A program made the translations under genes and the position numbers. From contig LXQE01000075.1 in NCBI GenBank assembly GCA_003326195.1, positions 14,588 to 78,587 of the forward strand: DNA of 64,000 bases, given 5' to 3'. Origin of the DNA: Nostoc punctiforme NIES-2108. Lineage in GTDB: Bacteria > Cyanobacteriota > Cyanobacteriia > Cyanobacteriales > Nostocaceae. The notes beneath the pieces are model-generated. The model did no database searches, was not told where the DNA came from, and saw only the letters and a program-made list of their open reading frames with translations. Positions 37,740 through 49,212 of the stretch are shown here, piece after piece (position 1 is the first letter of the stretch; each line of letters opens with the position of its first letter).

Positions 37740-38588
37740 TTATAGACTCCGAATCGCAATTTCCAACCCTTCACATACACGAGTAAGAAAATCTAAATCT
37801 AAAGTAGCGATCGCATCACTTGCTTTGTGATAATGTGGATTTCGCAAGAATGCCGTATCTGTCACCATCATTGCCGGATAACCCAAATCCCAGAATGGTG
37901 CATGATCGCTAAGTCTGGTTTGGGGAACTATTAAACCTCGATTCGGCACGGGTAGCCATTGACTAGATACGCCAGCTTTGCGAATATTACGGCTCATCCC
38001 AATTAAGTCAGGCAATGTCCGCAAGTTGCCAATTAAAGCAATAAAATCACCTGTATCTGGGTAAAAACGTTCTAGAGGACGAGGGTAACTTTGGGAACCA
38101 GGTGTAGAATCCTTATAGCCCAGCATTTCTAAGGAGATCATTAAGCGTAGCTGTTGTTTTTGTTGATGCAACAGAGCTGCATAGTCAGCACTACCCAGTA
38201 AGCCGTATTCTTCCATATCGAAAGCAACTAACCTTAAGGGATATCTGACAGCTTGGGCAGCAAACTTTCTCGCCAATTCCAGCAACACCGCCACACCTGT
38301 AGCATTATCATCAGCCGCAACTGTTCCCGGAACGCCATCATAATGAGCGCCAATTAAAATTGGTAGCAAATTCTTTTTTTGCTCTCTGGCTTGGGATGGT
38401 AAATTTAATATCAAGTTATTGCAAGCTTTACCTCTAACTTTAAAGGTGTGGATTTCCACACTCCCCCATTGAGAAAATTGCTGGCGGATGTATTCTTGGA
38501 CAAAAAAATGTCCAGCCGTTGCCATGTAAGGATCGCGTTCTCGTGCGATCGCACTCAAAGAAGTCTGTAATCGCTCTGTTAAATTCAA
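37740..38588 (-). CDS. M28-family zinc peptidase
   Basis: 282 residues, aminopeptidase-type fold. Metal and catalytic residues are visible: H82 in GAHYDG, the bridging Asp in AADDN (93-94), E126-E127 in FDMEEYG, an Asp/Glu region in SLEMLGY, and a C-terminal HYHKASD. No signal peptide is evident, so cytosolic, unless the start lies upstream. M28 members remove N-terminal residues from peptides or act on glutaminyl or carboxy-terminal substrates; not resolved here. Divergent from dnaK, 318 bp away. Confidence 0.9.
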   Translation of the reverse strand: MNLTERLQTSLSAIARERDPYMATAGHFFVQEYIRQQFSQWGSVEIHTFKVRGKACNNLILNLPSQAREQKKNLLPILIGAHYDGVPGTVAADDNATGVAVLLELARKFAAQAVRYPLRLVAFDMEEYGLLGSADYAALLHQQKQQLRLMISLEMLGYKDSTPGSQSYPRPLERFYPDTGDFIALIGNLRTLPDLIGMSRNIRKAGVSSQWLPVPNRGLIVPQTRLSDHAPFWDLGYPAMMVTDTAFLRNPHYHKASDAIATLDLDFLTRVCEGLEIAIRSL

Positions 38589-38906
38589 ATCTTTTAAGTA
38601 GTAGCAACAATATTAGAATTTTCAGGCACTCAAAAAAGCAGAGCAAGCATTATTAAGATGAACTTACCAATTTGCAGATAACTTAAACAAAAGTAGGCGG
38701 ATATCAAGAATTGAGGCTGCTTGGGCACACCAACCATCTCAATGCTATCCTAGTCTTGCAACTATCTCCTCTAGCTGCACTTCTTAGCTTACTGCCTTAA
38801 TGATGAGTATTATACATTGAGGTGTTTTTATCTTGTAGCACAAAGCTAGAGGTAGTTCCGCCCAATCATAATAAATATATAAGACACTTTAGGAGAAGAG
38901 TAACGC
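38589..38906. other. dnaK upstream region
   Basis: 318-bp divergent spacer. No CIRCE inverted repeat (TTAGCACTC-N9-GAGTGCTAA) is present, so HrcA control is unlikely. A GGAG(A) ribosome site precedes the dnaK ATG. Confidence 0.5.
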
Positions 38907-40988
38907 ATGGGCAAGGTAGTCGGCATCGACTTGGGTACAACCAACTCAGTAGTCGCCGTTATGGAGGGTGGCAAGCCGGTGGTGATTGCCAATGCAGAAG
39001 GAATGCGAACAACCCCCTCCGTAGTTGGCTTCAGCAAAGAAGGTGAAAGGGTGGTTGGGCAAATGGCACGGCGACAAACCGTCCTCAATCCCCAAAATAC
39101 CTTTTTTGCAGTTAAACGCTTCATTGGGCGGAAGTATGGCGAACTTAATGCAGATTCTAAGCGTGTGCCCTACACCATCCGCAAAGACGAAGTAGGTAAT
39201 ATAAAAATTGCCTGTCCTCGTCTGAATAAAGATTTTGCCCCAGAAGAAATTTCGGCAATGGTGCTGAAGAAATTGGCAGACGATGCTAGTCGCTATTTGG
39301 GTGAACCAGTCACAGGGGCAGTGATTACAGTACCCGCCTATTTTAATGATTCTCAACGGCAGGCAACCCGTGACGCTGGCAGAATTGCTGGTTTAGAGGT
39401 GTTGCGGATTCTCAATGAACCGACGGCGGCATCTTTGGCTTATGGATTAGATCGTGGTGACACGGAAACTATCTTAGTCTTTGACTTGGGTGGTGGCACC
39501 TTTGACGTGTCTATTTTAGAAGTAGGCGATGGGATATTTGAAGTCAAAGCTACCAGTGGAGATACGCAACTTGGTGGGAATGACTTTGACAAAATAATAG
39601 TCGATTGGTTAGCAGAGCAATTTCTGGAAGTCGAAGGGGTAGATTTAAGACGCGAGAGACAATCTTTACAACGCTTGATGGAAGCTGCGGAAAAGGCAAA
39701 AATTGAACTTTCCTCTGTCAGCGTTACCGATATTAACTTACCTTTTATTGCTGCCGATCAGGAAGGCCCCAAACATCTGGAAACTCGTCTAACGCGTTCC
39801 CAGTTTGAAGGCTTATGTGGTGATTTAGTGGGGCGCTTACGGACACCCGTGAAACGCGCCCTGAAAGATGCCGGACTTTCACCTAGAGATATTGAAGAAG
39901 TTGTGTTAGTTGGCGGTTCTACACGAATGCCAATGGTAAAGCAGCTTGTGCGCGACTTAATTGGCACAGAACCCAACGAGAATGTCAATCCCGATGAAGT
40001 CGTGGGAGTAGGCGCAGCAATTCAAGCCGGAATTCTGGCAGGTGAACTCAAAGATGTGCTGCTTTTGGATGTTACACCCCTATCTATGGGATTGGAAACC
40101 ATCGGCGGCGTGATGAAAAAACTTATTCCCCGCAATACGACAATTCCAGTCCGTCGTTCTGACATTTTTTCTACGTCTGAAAATAACCAAAACACTGTAG
40201 AAATTCACGTAGTTCAGGGCGAACGGGAAATGGCAGCAAACAACAAGTCTTTAGGGCGGTTCAAGCTCTATGGCATCCCACCAGCGCCACGAGGAATTCC
40301 TCAAGTTCAAGTGTCATTTGATATTGATGCTAATGGTATTTTACAGGTAACAGCCTTAGATAGAACCACTGGGCGAGAGCAGAGTATCACCATTCAAGGC
40401 GCTTCCACCTTGAACGAGTCGGAAGTGAATCGAATGATTCAAGACGCTCAGAAATACGCCGATGTCGATCGCGAACGTAAAGAGAGAATAGAAAAGCGGA
40501 CTCGTTCTGAGGCGTTGATTTTCCAAGCAGAACGACAACTTAGAGAAGTCGCACTGGAATTTGGTATGCAGTTTGCCCGCAGCCGCCGCCAAAGAATTGA
40601 TAATATTTGCCGACAACTAAAAGAAAGTCTTCAGGAAAATAGCGATCGCGGTATCGATCAAGCCTACGCCGACTTGCAAGATGCTCTCTATGAGCTAAAT
40701 CGGGAAGTCCGCCAGACTTATGCTGAAGATGAAGACGATGACTTGTTTGGGACTATCCGTGACATCTTTACTGGCGGTGATAAAGAACGAGAACGCGAAT
40801 CTCCCAGAGATACATATCGAGAACGCGACTCATACAGTAAAGACTATGGCAAAGATTACGGTAAAGACTATGACAGAGATTATAGCCGCGATAATCGTTC
40901 TTCCTCTTATGAAAGCCGTCCTCCCCGCAAATCCCGCCCCAGCTACCAAGATAACTGGGATGATGAAGAAGACAATGATTGGTTATAA
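38907..40988 (+). CDS. dnaK: Hsp70 chaperone DnaK with an atypical charged/aromatic tail
   Basis: 693 residues. ATPase domain signatures [33 protein letters not shown] and [13 protein letters not shown] are intact; the substrate-binding domain follows ([18 protein letters not shown]). The lid ends in an unusual low-complexity tail (about 620-693) with [16 protein letters not shown] and a final [12 protein letters not shown] in place of an EEVD-like end. Cyanobacteria carry several paralogues; length and the adjacent dnaJ fit a DnaK1- or DnaK3-type member rather than the main DnaK2, but the number is not certain. dnaJ follows after 135 bp. Confidence 0.95.
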   Translation: MGKVVGIDLGTTNSVVAVMEGGKPVVIANAEGMRTTPSVVGFSKEGERVVGQMARRQTVLNPQNTFFAVKRFIGRKYGELNADSKRVPYTIRKDEVGNIKIACPRLNKDFAPEEISAMVLKKLADDASRYLGEPVTGAVITVPAYFNDSQRQATRDAGRIAGLEVLRILNEPTAASLAYGLDRGDTETILVFDLGGGTFDVSILEVGDGIFEVKATSGDTQLGGNDFDKIIVDWLAEQFLEVEGVDLRRERQSLQRLMEAAEKAKIELSSVSVTDINLPFIAADQEGPKHLETRLTRSQFEGLCGDLVGRLRTPVKRALKDAGLSPRDIEEVVLVGGSTRMPMVKQLVRDLIGTEPNENVNPDEVVGVGAAIQAGILAGELKDVLLLDVTPLSMGLETIGGVMKKLIPRNTTIPVRRSDIFSTSENNQNTVEIHVVQGEREMAANNKSLGRFKLYGIPPAPRGIPQVQVSFDIDANGILQVTALDRTTGREQSITIQGASTLNESEVNRMIQDAQKYADVDRERKERIEKRTRSEALIFQAERQLREVALEFGMQFARSRRQRIDNICRQLKESLQENSDRGIDQAYADLQDALYELNREVRQTYAEDEDDDLFGTIRDIFTGGDKERERESPRDTYRERDSYSKDYGKDYGKDYDRDYSRDNRSSSYESRPPRKSRPSYQDNWDDEEDNDWL

Positions 40989-40992
40989 GAAA

Positions 40993-41105
40993 AGTTAGGA
41001 GTTAGAAGTTAGGAGTTAAAAATAAATCTTTCAACTCATAACTCCTAACTCATAACTCATAACTCCTCTCTCCTAACTCATAATTAATCCAAAATCTAAA
41101 ATCTA
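40993..41105. repeat. Repeat-built hairpin in the dnaK-dnaJ gap
   Basis: Plus-strand AGTTAGG/AGTTAGA heptamer-like units (40993-41018) face TAACTCC/TAACTCA units (41033-41079). AGTTAGGAGTTA (41007-41018) pairs perfectly with TAACTCCTAACT (41039-41050), with a 20-base loop. An AAATCTA array follows. Confidence 0.8.
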
Positions 41106-41123
41106 AATTTAAATAACTGAACT

Positions 41124-42119
41124 ATGCAAAATTTGCCGAACTTTCGCGATTACTACGAGATTTTAGGAGTATCTAAAGATGCCTCTGGTGAGGAAATTAA
41201 AAAGGTTTATCGGCGGTTAGCAAGGCAATATCATCCCGATCTGAATCCGGGTAACAAAGAATCTGAGGAAAAATTTAAGGATATCGGTGAGGCTTATGAA
41301 GTTCTTTCCGATCCAGCCAAGCGATCGCAGTACGACCAGTTTAGCCGCTACTGGAAGCAAAAAGGCTTTGCAGGCAACAAACAAACGCCAAAGGCTAAAA
41401 CTTGGCAGAGTAATCCTAGCGATCGCAACGGGAATCAGGATGTAGATCCCAGCCAATTCTCCGACTTTGAAAGTTTTATTAATCAAGTTATTGGTGTCAA
41501 AAATAAGAGTGCGGCAAATAACTCTAGTAATGGCAATAATAGCGATCCCTTTCGTTCCCCCAGAACAAAAGTTGCCTACACAGTTAACACTCCACCTCGG
41601 ACAACGCGTCGAGATATAGAAGCCAGATTAACGCTTCCACTAGAAAAAGCTTATCAAGGTGGTAATGAACGGATTCGTTTGGAAGATGGGCGATCGCTAG
41701 AAGTTAATATGCCTCCAGGGATGGTAACAGGTCAAACTATTCGTTTACGGAATCAAGGCGTTGGTGGTGGCGATCTATACTTAAAAATTACCGTTGAACC
41801 TCATCCATTATTTAAGTTAGAAGGTTTAAATATCGTCTGCCAAGTACCTGTTACTCCCAGCGAGGCAGTTTTAGGAGGACAGGTAGAAGCACCTACTCTT
41901 GATGGCCCTGTGAAAATGACCACCCCTCCCGGAGTTAGGTCTGGTCAAAAATTTCGACTAGGGAATAAAGGCTATCCCAGTGATGACGGTAAACGTGGCG
42001 ATCAATTAGTAGAAATTCAAATAGTTACACCGAAAAATATTAGTCAAGAAGAACGAGAACTTTACGAAAAGTTACGGCAAGTTGAAACCTTTAAACCCCG
42101 TGCTGATTTAATCCGTTAG
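41124..42119 (+). CDS. dnaJ: DnaJ-type co-chaperone without zinc finger (CbpA-like)
   Basis: 331 residues. J-domain at 8-75 with the H37-P38-D39 motif, a linker rich in Asn, Ser and Gly (100-165), and a DnaJ C-terminal beta-domain (from about 175: [18 protein letters not shown]...). The CxxCxGxG zinc domain is absent, so this is a type II (CbpA/DnaJ2) member. Pairs with the upstream dnaK, whose ATPase it would stimulate. ATG start. Confidence 0.93.
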   Translation: MQNLPNFRDYYEILGVSKDASGEEIKKVYRRLARQYHPDLNPGNKESEEKFKDIGEAYEVLSDPAKRSQYDQFSRYWKQKGFAGNKQTPKAKTWQSNPSDRNGNQDVDPSQFSDFESFINQVIGVKNKSAANNSSNGNNSDPFRSPRTKVAYTVNTPPRTTRRDIEARLTLPLEKAYQGGNERIRLEDGRSLEVNMPPGMVTGQTIRLRNQGVGGGDLYLKITVEPHPLFKLEGLNIVCQVPVTPSEAVLGGQVEAPTLDGPVKMTTPPGVRSGQKFRLGNKGYPSDDGKRGDQLVEIQIVTPKNISQEERELYEKLRQVETFKPRADLIR

Positions 42120-42145
42120 GGATAAAGTATGAATCTTAATAAAAC

Positions 42146-42289
42146 GTGAGTTCGACGGAACTAATAAATACAAGAGTGAGAATGCGCCCGACAGTTGTGA
42201 CAAAGATTAATTGGTGTGGAATCGATAAAGGTAGTTGAGCAAATTCATACATAGCAAGCTTTTTGTGCTTTCCTATCCATCGAACTCAC
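42146..42289. mobile_element. MITE-like element with GTGAGTTCGACGG ends
   Basis: 13-bp inverted ends GTGAGTTCGACGG (42146-42158) and CCATCGAACTCAC (42277-42289), one mismatch. It encloses 42165-42215, a 51-bp sequence repeated at 48836-48886. No ORF. May be a solo or decayed insertion-sequence remnant. Confidence 0.6.
42165..42215 (+). repeat. 51-bp direct repeat, copy 1
   Basis: Starts TAAATACAAGAGTGAGAATG and ends ATTAATTGGT; 50 of 51 bases match 48836-48886 in the same orientation. The two copies bracket the kinase/response-regulator cassette. Confidence 0.9.
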
Positions 42290-42499
42290 ATGAGGTTAAC
42301 ATCTTATGCACGGTTTTGTAGCCGAGTCAGGAGGGTGACTTCTTCGCTTAGACATCCATCTAGCAAGTGCCAAAATATTTTCGCTACTTCTCGGTAAGTT
42401 TTTTACATTTTATCTACAATGACGCTTTAATCAGCCTTTTAGGGAACACTAAACCACAGTGTAACAAAACGGTAGTGACAAAACGCTATCTTATATCGT

Positions 42500-45400
42500 T
42501 TGTTTAAACCTTTTAGATTCATTTTTCCACAAGCTAGACAGAGCCGTTTTTATCAACAAAATATTGGGCGATCGCTTCCCGTTGCGATTGGCATTATCAT
42601 TTCAATTATAGTTTTGTTGCTCTGGCAGAATTTACTAATATATCAGCACACTGAGATTACCCATTTAATTGCTCAGGAGGCGACGGCTGTCAAAACTGGG
42701 TTAAGCAGCCGACTTGACCGCCGCATTCTCGCCTTAGAACGGATGGCGAAGCGGTGGGAAGCCAGTGGAGGTACTCTTCGGCCAGTATGGGAAGTTGATG
42801 CAGCCACTTATTTGAAGGATATTAAAGGATATCAGGCGATCGAGTGGGTTGATTCCACTGCTCATGTCCGTTGGATTGCTCCTCTAAAAGGGAATGAATC
42901 GACGCTCAATCTAGACCTGAGCCAGAGTGCCCAACCACGAACTGCACTCTTAACCGCTCGCAATTTAAGGCAAACAACCTTAACTCGCACCCTAGAACTG
43001 ACACAAGGTGGCAAGGGCTTTTTGGTATGTGTTCCTTTGTATGTTGGGGAACGTTTCGATGGCTACCTTGTTGGAGTTTTCCAAATACAATCACTTCTTG
43101 ATCGCATCCTACCAGAACAAGTTATTCAGAATTATCAGATTGCAATTTTTGATGAGGATGAACTCATCTACAGGCATGGATCTGCGTCTCTAGCAACTTT
43201 GAGTTGGACACAGAAGCTAACTATTAATCTGCATGGAATTAATTGGCAAGTTCAGATTATCCCTAGTTCAGCTTTGTTACAACAAAAGCGATCGCTACTT
43301 CCGAGCCTTGTCCTGATTGGAGGTCTTTTCATCGCTTGGTCTTTAGCGTTGGCTCTGTATTTTGCTCAATCCGCTAAACGGCGTAGTCGTCGTATTGAGT
43401 TGATCAACCAGAAACTCGATCTCAAAATATCTGAACTTCAGCAAACAGAGATTAATCTCCAGTCAACTATGACACTCCAGCAAGCCATCTTTGATAGTGC
43501 CAACTACACCATTATCTCCACTGACACCAATGGCACGATTTGCACCTTTAATGCGGCGGCTGAACAATGGTTAGGATATACTGCTGCTGAAATGATTGGC
43601 AAAACAACTCCTGCCATCCTTCACAAACCAGATGAAGTTGTGCGACGAGCCGCAGAACTATCACAAGAACTCAATCGTCAAATTGCACCGGGGTTTGAGG
43701 TTTTTGTTGCGAAAGCACACCTGGGACAAATTGATGAGCGAGAATGGACATACATTGCTAAAGATGGTTCTCACTTTCCAGTATCGTTGTCGTTAACTAC
43801 ACTGCACGACCGCACAGGTAAGCTGACAGGATTTCTAGGTATTGGCACTAACATCACAAGGCGTAAACAAGCTGAACAGTCGTTACAAGAAACGCTACGT
43901 GAATTGGAATTTCAGAAATTTGCCCTCGATCAGTCAGCGAGTGTTGCAGTCACAGATGATGCGGGAATCATTACCTATGCCAATAATAAGTTTTGTGAAC
44001 TTACCCAATACACTAGAGAGGAATTGATTGGACAAACCCATCGATTAATCAAATCTGACTATCATCCACCCGCTTTCTTTAAGCAACTCTGGTCAACAAT
44101 CGCTACTGGTAAAGTTTGGCGAGGAGAAATTCAAAATCGAGCAAAAAACGGTTCTTCTTATTGGGTTGATGCGACGATTGTGCCTTTTCTAGATAATAGT
44201 GGCAAACCCTTCAAATATTTAACAATCCGTTTTGATATTACCCCAATCAAAAAAGCAAAAGAGGAACTGAAAGAAAGCGAAGCAGCCATCAGATCGTTGC
44301 ATGAAATTACATCTGCCCACTATCTTAATTTTGAGTCGCGCATTCAAAAGCTACTCACGATGGGATGTCAAGTATTTAATCTGGAGTTTGGCATTTTGGG
44401 GCGGGTAGAAAATAGCCGCTATGAAGTGATGGCTGCTCAATCGCCCAATAATACCCTGAAGAAAGGCGATATTTTTGATATTAAACAGACTCTATGCAGT
44501 GAAGTTTTAAATACAAATGAACCTCTGACGATTGAACATACAGGAGCTTCTAGATGGCGTAACCATGCCGCTTACACTGCATTTGGCATAGAGTCTTACA
44601 TTGGAACGCGAGTTTTAGTCGGAGATCAAGTTTATAGTACCCTCAGTTTCTCTAGCTATGCTCCTCGTACAGAACAATTCAAATCTGGTCATAAAGAACT
44701 GCTCAAGCTAATGGCGCAGTGGATTAGGAGCGAAATCGAGCGCCAGCAGGCAGAGGAGATATTACAAAAGGAACGAGAGTTCCTCAAAGTTCTGCTGGAC
44801 AATGTGGGAGCAGGGATCGTGGCTTGTAATGCTGATGGCATTTTGACGCTTTCTAACCGAACCTTACAGGAGTGGCACAATTTACCAGAACAACTCATCT
44901 CAGCAGAAGAATGGGTGCAGCGCTACGATCTTTATTTGGCTGATGGTAAAACTCCGATGCCAAAGGAGGATAGTCCACTATTTCGAGCTTTGCAAGGAGA
45001 GCAAGTCCATGATCTAGAAATGGTGATGATTCCAAAGTATGGGTCCGCACGGACGTTAATCGCAGGTGGACAAGCCATTATCGATGCTCAGGGGCGACAA
45101 TTAGGTGCAATTTGTGTCCTAAATGATATTAGCGATCGCAAAGCGTCAGAAGAGTCTTTGTTGCAGAGTGAATCCATGCTAAAACAGCAGCTTCGACAAA
45201 CCGTTCTGCTCAAACAAATCACTCAGCAAATTCGTCAAAGCCTTGACACCAAAAAAATCTTTCAGACGGCTGCAATTCAAATTGGACAAGCATTTCAAGT
45301 AGATCGCTGTCTAATTCACTCTTACATTAGCGACCCCAGTCCACGAATTCCCGTAGTGGCCGAGTATGTTGTTCCTAGTTACAGTTCCATGCTGGAATTA

Positions 45401-47761
45401 GAGATTCCCATCGCTGACAATCCTCATGCCAGGAAAATCATCGCACAGGATGAGGCGATCGCTTCAAATGATGTGTACGCCGACCCTTTACTCCAAGGAA
45501 TGCAAACAATTTGTCGAAACCTGGACTTAAAGTCCATGTTAATAGTCCGCACCTCCTATCAAGGAAAAACAAATGGAATCATCGGAATCCAACAGTGTAG
45601 CCATTTTCGCCAATGGACTCTAGAAGAAATTGAATTATTTGAAGCAGTTGCAGCGCAAGTGGGTATCGCCTTGGCACAGGCGTACTTGTTAGAACAAGAA
45701 ACTATGCAACTAGAAGAACTCACCTGGAAAAACTGGGCCTTGAAGCAGGCAAAACTGGAAGCAGAAGCTGCAAATCGGGCCAAAAGTGAATTTTTGGCGA
45801 TGATGAGCCACGAAATTCGTACTCCAATGAATGCCATTATCGGGATGACAGGGCTGCTGCTGGATATGGAACTCGCTCCCGAACAACACGATTTTGTAGA
45901 AATTATCCGCAGTAGCAGTGATTCCTTACTGACTATCATCAATGATATTTTGGACTTCTCGAAGATTGAGTCCGGTAAATTAGATTTAGAGGAACATCCT
46001 TTCAACCTCCGCTATTGCATAGAAGAAGCTTTAGATTTATTAGCTCCTCAAGCTGCGGCTAAAAATCTAAATTTAGCTTACCTAATTGATGCCCAAACCC
46101 CAAGCACCATCGTCAAAGATGTGACGCGAGTCCGACAAATTCTAGTCAATTTGATCGGTAATGCCATCAAATTCACCGCAGTTGGAGAAATTGTAATTTC
46201 TGTAACGGTCAAACAAGTAATCAGCAAAGACGAATACGAAATTCAATTTGCTGTTAAAGATACAGGCATTGGCATACCCCAAGAACAGATGGAGCGACTA
46301 TTTAAGCCTTTTAGCCAAGTCGATGCCTCAATGACTCGCCAATATGGCGGTACTGGATTGGGTTTAGCAATTAGTAAGCGCTTATGTGAAATGATGGGTG
46401 GCAGCGTGTGCGTTGAGAGTTCTGTGGGAGTTGGCTCAACATTTTATTTCACACTACTAGCTCACTCAACTTCTAGTAGCGAAGACATTGACCTTGGGGT
46501 TGTTCAACCAAATTTAATCGGAAAACGCCTGTTAGTGGTCGATGACAATGCTACTAACCGACAATTGATTAGCCTACAAGCCGCTAATTGGGGAATGTTG
46601 GTTCACTCACTGGAGTCAGGTTTGTCAGCTTTGGAATTGATTAATTCAGGTGAACAATTTGATATCGCCCTTTTAGATATGCGGATGCCAGAGATGAACG
46701 GTTTAACTCTGGCAGGACAGATTCACTCCTTAGCAAGCTGTCAAAACCTACCTTTAGTAATGCTGAGTGACGTTGAAAGATTAATCCAGAAAGAGCATGA
46801 AGAAAAACTAGGCTTAGTTTCTATCTTAACTAAACCAATAAAGCGATCGCAGCTTTATAACATATTCGTCCATACCTTATACAACGAAAAAATTTTTCTA
46901 TCACCAACAAAATCATTTCCACCAGCATTTTATTCTCAGTTGAGTCAAAAGCTGCCATTGCGGATTCTCTTAGTGGAAGATGTTTCTTTAAATCAGAAGG
47001 TAGCGCTACTCATGTTAGAGCGGATAGGCTATCGTGCTGACACTGCGAATAATGGATTAGAAGTGCTGTTAGCTTTACGCCAACAATCCTATGATTTAGT
47101 CTTCATGGATGTGCAAATGCCAGAAATGGACGGGTTGGAAGCTACTCGGAGAATTTGCCAGGAATGGCCAGACAACAGCCGACCTTGGATTATTGCCATG
47201 ACCGCTCATGCCATGCAAGGCGACAGAGAGGAATGCCTTAGTGCCGGGATGAATGATTACATTAGCAAACCTATCCGTATGGAAGCTCTCGTCGAAGCTT
47301 TCAAAAACTATCGAATTTTGCAGCCATCAGCTAATGAAAATCAAGACTTAAAGGTTTTCGTTAAAAAGGATGAGCAAGGTTCTCAATCTGAAATAGAACA
47401 ACAAGTAATCCTAGCTCCAGCAATCGATGCCGAAACCTTTCAAGCTTTAAAAGATATGGTAGGTGATACTGAAATTTTGGCGGAGTTTATTGATAACTAT
47501 TTAGAAGATGCGCCACAAAGGTTATTGGCTATTCATAACGCAATTGACAAAAAAGATGCTACTGAGCTTCGTAGTGTTGCTCATTCCCTGAAATCTTTGA
47601 GTGTGACTATCGGCGCTATGCCTTTTGCCGAATTGTGCCAAGAATTAGAAACGATGGGTCGTACTGGTACTACACTCAGTGCTTCTACTTTAGTTCCAGA
47701 ACTCGAAACAGAGTATCAAAGGGTAGAAGCTGCTTTAGTATTACAACATCCCAATAGGTAA
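42500..47761 (+). CDS. Hybrid sensor histidine kinase, CHASE-PAS-PAS-GAF-PAS-GAF-HisKA-HATPase-REC-REC-HPt
   Basis: 1,753 residues; TTG start. Approximate order: membrane segment 24-42, a periplasmic CHASE-like sensor, membrane segment 265-290, PAS 327-454 and 469-584, GAF 597-747, PAS 760-880, GAF 904-1064. HisKA follows with H1104 in [13 protein letters not shown], then HATPase (about 1211-1321; [17 protein letters not shown]). REC1 has D1393 ([11 protein letters not shown]), REC2 has D1537 ([11 protein letters not shown]), and HPt has H1695 (AHSLKS). All phosphorelay residues are present. The GAFs lack bilin cysteine motifs. Two bases separate it from the response regulator downstream, so they form one unit. 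The signal is unknown. Confidence 0.92.
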   Translation: MFKPFRFIFPQARQSRFYQQNIGRSLPVAIGIIISIIVLLLWQNLLIYQHTEITHLIAQEATAVKTGLSSRLDRRILALERMAKRWEASGGTLRPVWEVDAATYLKDIKGYQAIEWVDSTAHVRWIAPLKGNESTLNLDLSQSAQPRTALLTARNLRQTTLTRTLELTQGGKGFLVCVPLYVGERFDGYLVGVFQIQSLLDRILPEQVIQNYQIAIFDEDELIYRHGSASLATLSWTQKLTINLHGINWQVQIIPSSALLQQKRSLLPSLVLIGGLFIAWSLALALYFAQSAKRRSRRIELINQKLDLKISELQQTEINLQSTMTLQQAIFDSANYTIISTDTNGTICTFNAAAEQWLGYTAAEMIGKTTPAILHKPDEVVRRAAELSQELNRQIAPGFEVFVAKAHLGQIDEREWTYIAKDGSHFPVSLSLTTLHDRTGKLTGFLGIGTNITRRKQAEQSLQETLRELEFQKFALDQSASVAVTDDAGIITYANNKFCELTQYTREELIGQTHRLIKSDYHPPAFFKQLWSTIATGKVWRGEIQNRAKNGSSYWVDATIVPFLDNSGKPFKYLTIRFDITPIKKAKEELKESEAAIRSLHEITSAHYLNFESRIQKLLTMGCQVFNLEFGILGRVENSRYEVMAAQSPNNTLKKGDIFDIKQTLCSEVLNTNEPLTIEHTGASRWRNHAAYTAFGIESYIGTRVLVGDQVYSTLSFSSYAPRTEQFKSGHKELLKLMAQWIRSEIERQQAEEILQKEREFLKVLLDNVGAGIVACNADGILTLSNRTLQEWHNLPEQLISAEEWVQRYDLYLADGKTPMPKEDSPLFRALQGEQVHDLEMVMIPKYGSARTLIAGGQAIIDAQGRQLGAICVLNDISDRKASEESLLQSESMLKQQLRQTVLLKQITQQIRQSLDTKKIFQTAAIQIGQAFQVDRCLIHSYISDPSPRIPVVAEYVVPSYSSMLELEIPIADNPHARKIIAQDEAIASNDVYADPLLQGMQTICRNLDLKSMLIVRTSYQGKTNGIIGIQQCSHFRQWTLEEIELFEAVAAQVGIALAQAYLLEQETMQLEELTWKNWALKQAKLEAEAANRAKSEFLAMMSHEIRTPMNAIIGMTGLLLDMELAPEQHDFVEIIRSSSDSLLTIINDILDFSKIESGKLDLEEHPFNLRYCIEEALDLLAPQAAAKNLNLAYLIDAQTPSTIVKDVTRVRQILVNLIGNAIKFTAVGEIVISVTVKQVISKDEYEIQFAVKDTGIGIPQEQMERLFKPFSQVDASMTRQYGGTGLGLAISKRLCEMMGGSVCVESSVGVGSTFYFTLLAHSTSSSEDIDLGVVQPNLIGKRLLVVDDNATNRQLISLQAANWGMLVHSLESGLSALELINSGEQFDIALLDMRMPEMNGLTLAGQIHSLASCQNLPLVMLSDVERLIQKEHEEKLGLVSILTKPIKRSQLYNIFVHTLYNEKIFLSPTKSFPPAFYSQLSQKLPLRILLVEDVSLNQKVALLMLERIGYRADTANNGLEVLLALRQQSYDLVFMDVQMPEMDGLEATRRICQEWPDNSRPWIIAMTAHAMQGDREECLSAGMNDYISKPIRMEALVEAFKNYRILQPSANENQDLKVFVKKDEQGSQSEIEQQVILAPAIDAETFQALKDMVGDTEILAEFIDNYLEDAPQRLLAIHNAIDKKDATELRSVAHSLKSLSVTIGAMPFAELCQELETMGRTGTTLSASTLVPELETEYQRVEAALVLQHPNR

Positions 47762-47762
47762 A

Positions 47763-48767
47763 ATGATTAATTACGATTTTCAAAATAACCCACCTTTAGT
47801 TCTTGTTGTCGATGATGAGAGAGGCTTGCGATTAGTGCTGCATCGAGCTATGGAGAAAGAAGGATATCGAGTTACCGAAGCGTGTAACGGTCAACATTGT
47901 TTAGATATTTGTCAACAGCAAGTGCCAGATCTAATTTTGTTAGATGCGATGATGCCAGGCTTGGACGGCTTCAGTTGTTGTGCTCAGATGCAAACGCTTC
48001 TAGGTGATAATTGTCCTCCGATTTTAATGATTACTTCTCTCGACGATCAAGAATCTGTTGACCGAGCTTTTGAAGCTGGTGCAACAGACTACATCACAAA
48101 ACCAATCGATTGGAGTCTACTTAGTCAGCGAGTCAATCGCTTGCTGACATCAAGAGGGGGGATAGCAGAACTGCAACAAAAGATTCAACGAGAATGCTTA
48201 CTAACAGCACAGATGGAAGTTGCAAATCGCGATTTGCAACGCCTCACTTCTATAGATAGCGTAACTAAAATTGCTAATCGTTACTACTTTGATGAATATT
48301 TAGAACGCGAATGGAAGCGCTTGCAAAAGTATAAATTATCTCTTTCTTTGATTTTGATGTGTGTTCACTTTCCCAAGGCTAATGATGAGTATCAAGCTAG
48401 AGATGGATATATGCGGCAAATTGCTGACACTCTAAGTAAATCCAAGCGGCGGGGAGCGGATTTTATAGCCAGTTTTGATGTTGACAAATTCGCTATAGTT
48501 TTGCCAAATACTCAGGCTGAAGAAGCTTTGCAGATTGCGGACAATATTCTGTCTTCTGTAAAATCTATTAACATAGCCAATGATAATTCAAAAACCGACG
48601 AAGTTATCAACTTCAGCTTAGGTGTGACAAGTGTTATTCCTAGCTTGGAACTATCTCTAAATAAGCTAATTAGCATAGCAGAAAAAGCTCTTTTACAAGC
48701 AAAATTAGCTTCAGGCGATCACATTGTTATTTTAAACCCACATTCCGCACTTCAATTTGAAGTATAA
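47763..48767 (+). CDS. Response regulator with a degenerate GGDEF domain
   Basis: 334 residues. Receiver domain at 12-125 with DD at 17-18, D61 (LLDAMMPGLDG) and K113 in ITKP. The C-terminal half (about 160-325, LTSIDSVTKIANRYYFDEYLEREW) is clearly GGDEF-derived, but the signature reads SFDVDKF (237-243) where RYGGDEF is expected. It has therefore almost certainly lost diguanylate cyclase activity and may serve as a binding or dimerisation module. It follows the hybrid kinase by one base and is its likely partner. Confidence 0.88.
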   Translation: MINYDFQNNPPLVLVVDDERGLRLVLHRAMEKEGYRVTEACNGQHCLDICQQQVPDLILLDAMMPGLDGFSCCAQMQTLLGDNCPPILMITSLDDQESVDRAFEAGATDYITKPIDWSLLSQRVNRLLTSRGGIAELQQKIQRECLLTAQMEVANRDLQRLTSIDSVTKIANRYYFDEYLEREWKRLQKYKLSLSLILMCVHFPKANDEYQARDGYMRQIADTLSKSKRRGADFIASFDVDKFAIVLPNTQAEEALQIADNILSSVKSINIANDNSKTDEVINFSLGVTSVIPSLELSLNKLISIAEKALLQAKLASGDHIVILNPHSALQFEV

Positions 48768-48835
48768 AGAAATGAGAGTTAATAAAAATGCAAAATGCCA
48801 GCCCACAGAATTTTTACCCCATTTCACTAATCCTT

Positions 48836-48886
48836 TAAATACAAGAGTGAGAATGCGCCCGACAGTTGTGACAAACATTAATTGGT
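48836..48886 (+). repeat. 51-bp direct repeat, copy 2
   Basis: Same orientation and 50/51 identity with 42165-42215. It overlaps the last codons of the antitoxin gene on the minus strand and occupies the site where a toxin gene would normally begin. The MITE ends around copy 1 are not present here. Confidence 0.9.
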
Positions 48887-49114
48887 ACTGCGTAATGCTT
48901 CTAACTTGAGTTTTTGTAGTTCTTCCTCAAGGCGCTGGAGTTCATCTATCATCTGCTGAAACGCTTGCGCTTCATGCACCACAATCTCAGCTTTCCCATT
49001 TACCGTTAGTACAAGTGGGGACTTTGTTGCCTTGATTTGCTCTACGTAATCTTTGGCATTGCGCTTGAAGTCGGTAAGAGTTTGAATATTTTCGAGATTA
49101 ATTTTGATGTGCAT
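48878..49114 (-). CDS. Phd/YefM-family antitoxin, no toxin partner
   Basis: 78 residues. N-terminal DNA-binding Phd fold: INLENIQTLTDFKRNAKDYVEQIKATKSPLVLTVNGKAEIVVHEAQAFQQMID. The C-terminal toxin-binding tail is short and ends ALRSTN, inside a 51-bp dispersed repeat. Type II partners (ParE/RelE) normally lie immediately downstream; none is present on either side. This is an orphan, and the repeat probably replaced its tail and the toxin gene. Confidence 0.88.
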   Translation of the reverse strand: MHIKINLENIQTLTDFKRNAKDYVEQIKATKSPLVLTVNGKAEIVVHEAQAFQQMIDELQRLEEELQKLKLEALRSTN

Positions 49115-49212
49115 CGCATCTAATTAAATGCTTTATTAAGATATCTTATCAAATGCTAGACCTGCTGTGTCTTCTCCAAATTCACAAAGGATTTAAAATA
49201 TAAAAAATATCT

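Larger units (their letters stand above)
42120..42499. other. Gap upstream of the hybrid kinase with a MITE-like element
   Basis: Contains the inverted-end element 42146-42289, with one copy of a 51-bp repeat inside it. The remainder (42290-42499) should hold the kinase promoter. No gene. Confidence 0.55.

Noticed and set aside
38589..38906. CIRCE/HrcA operator before dnaK
   Set aside because: No TTAGCACTC-N9-GAGTGCTAA-like inverted repeat was found.
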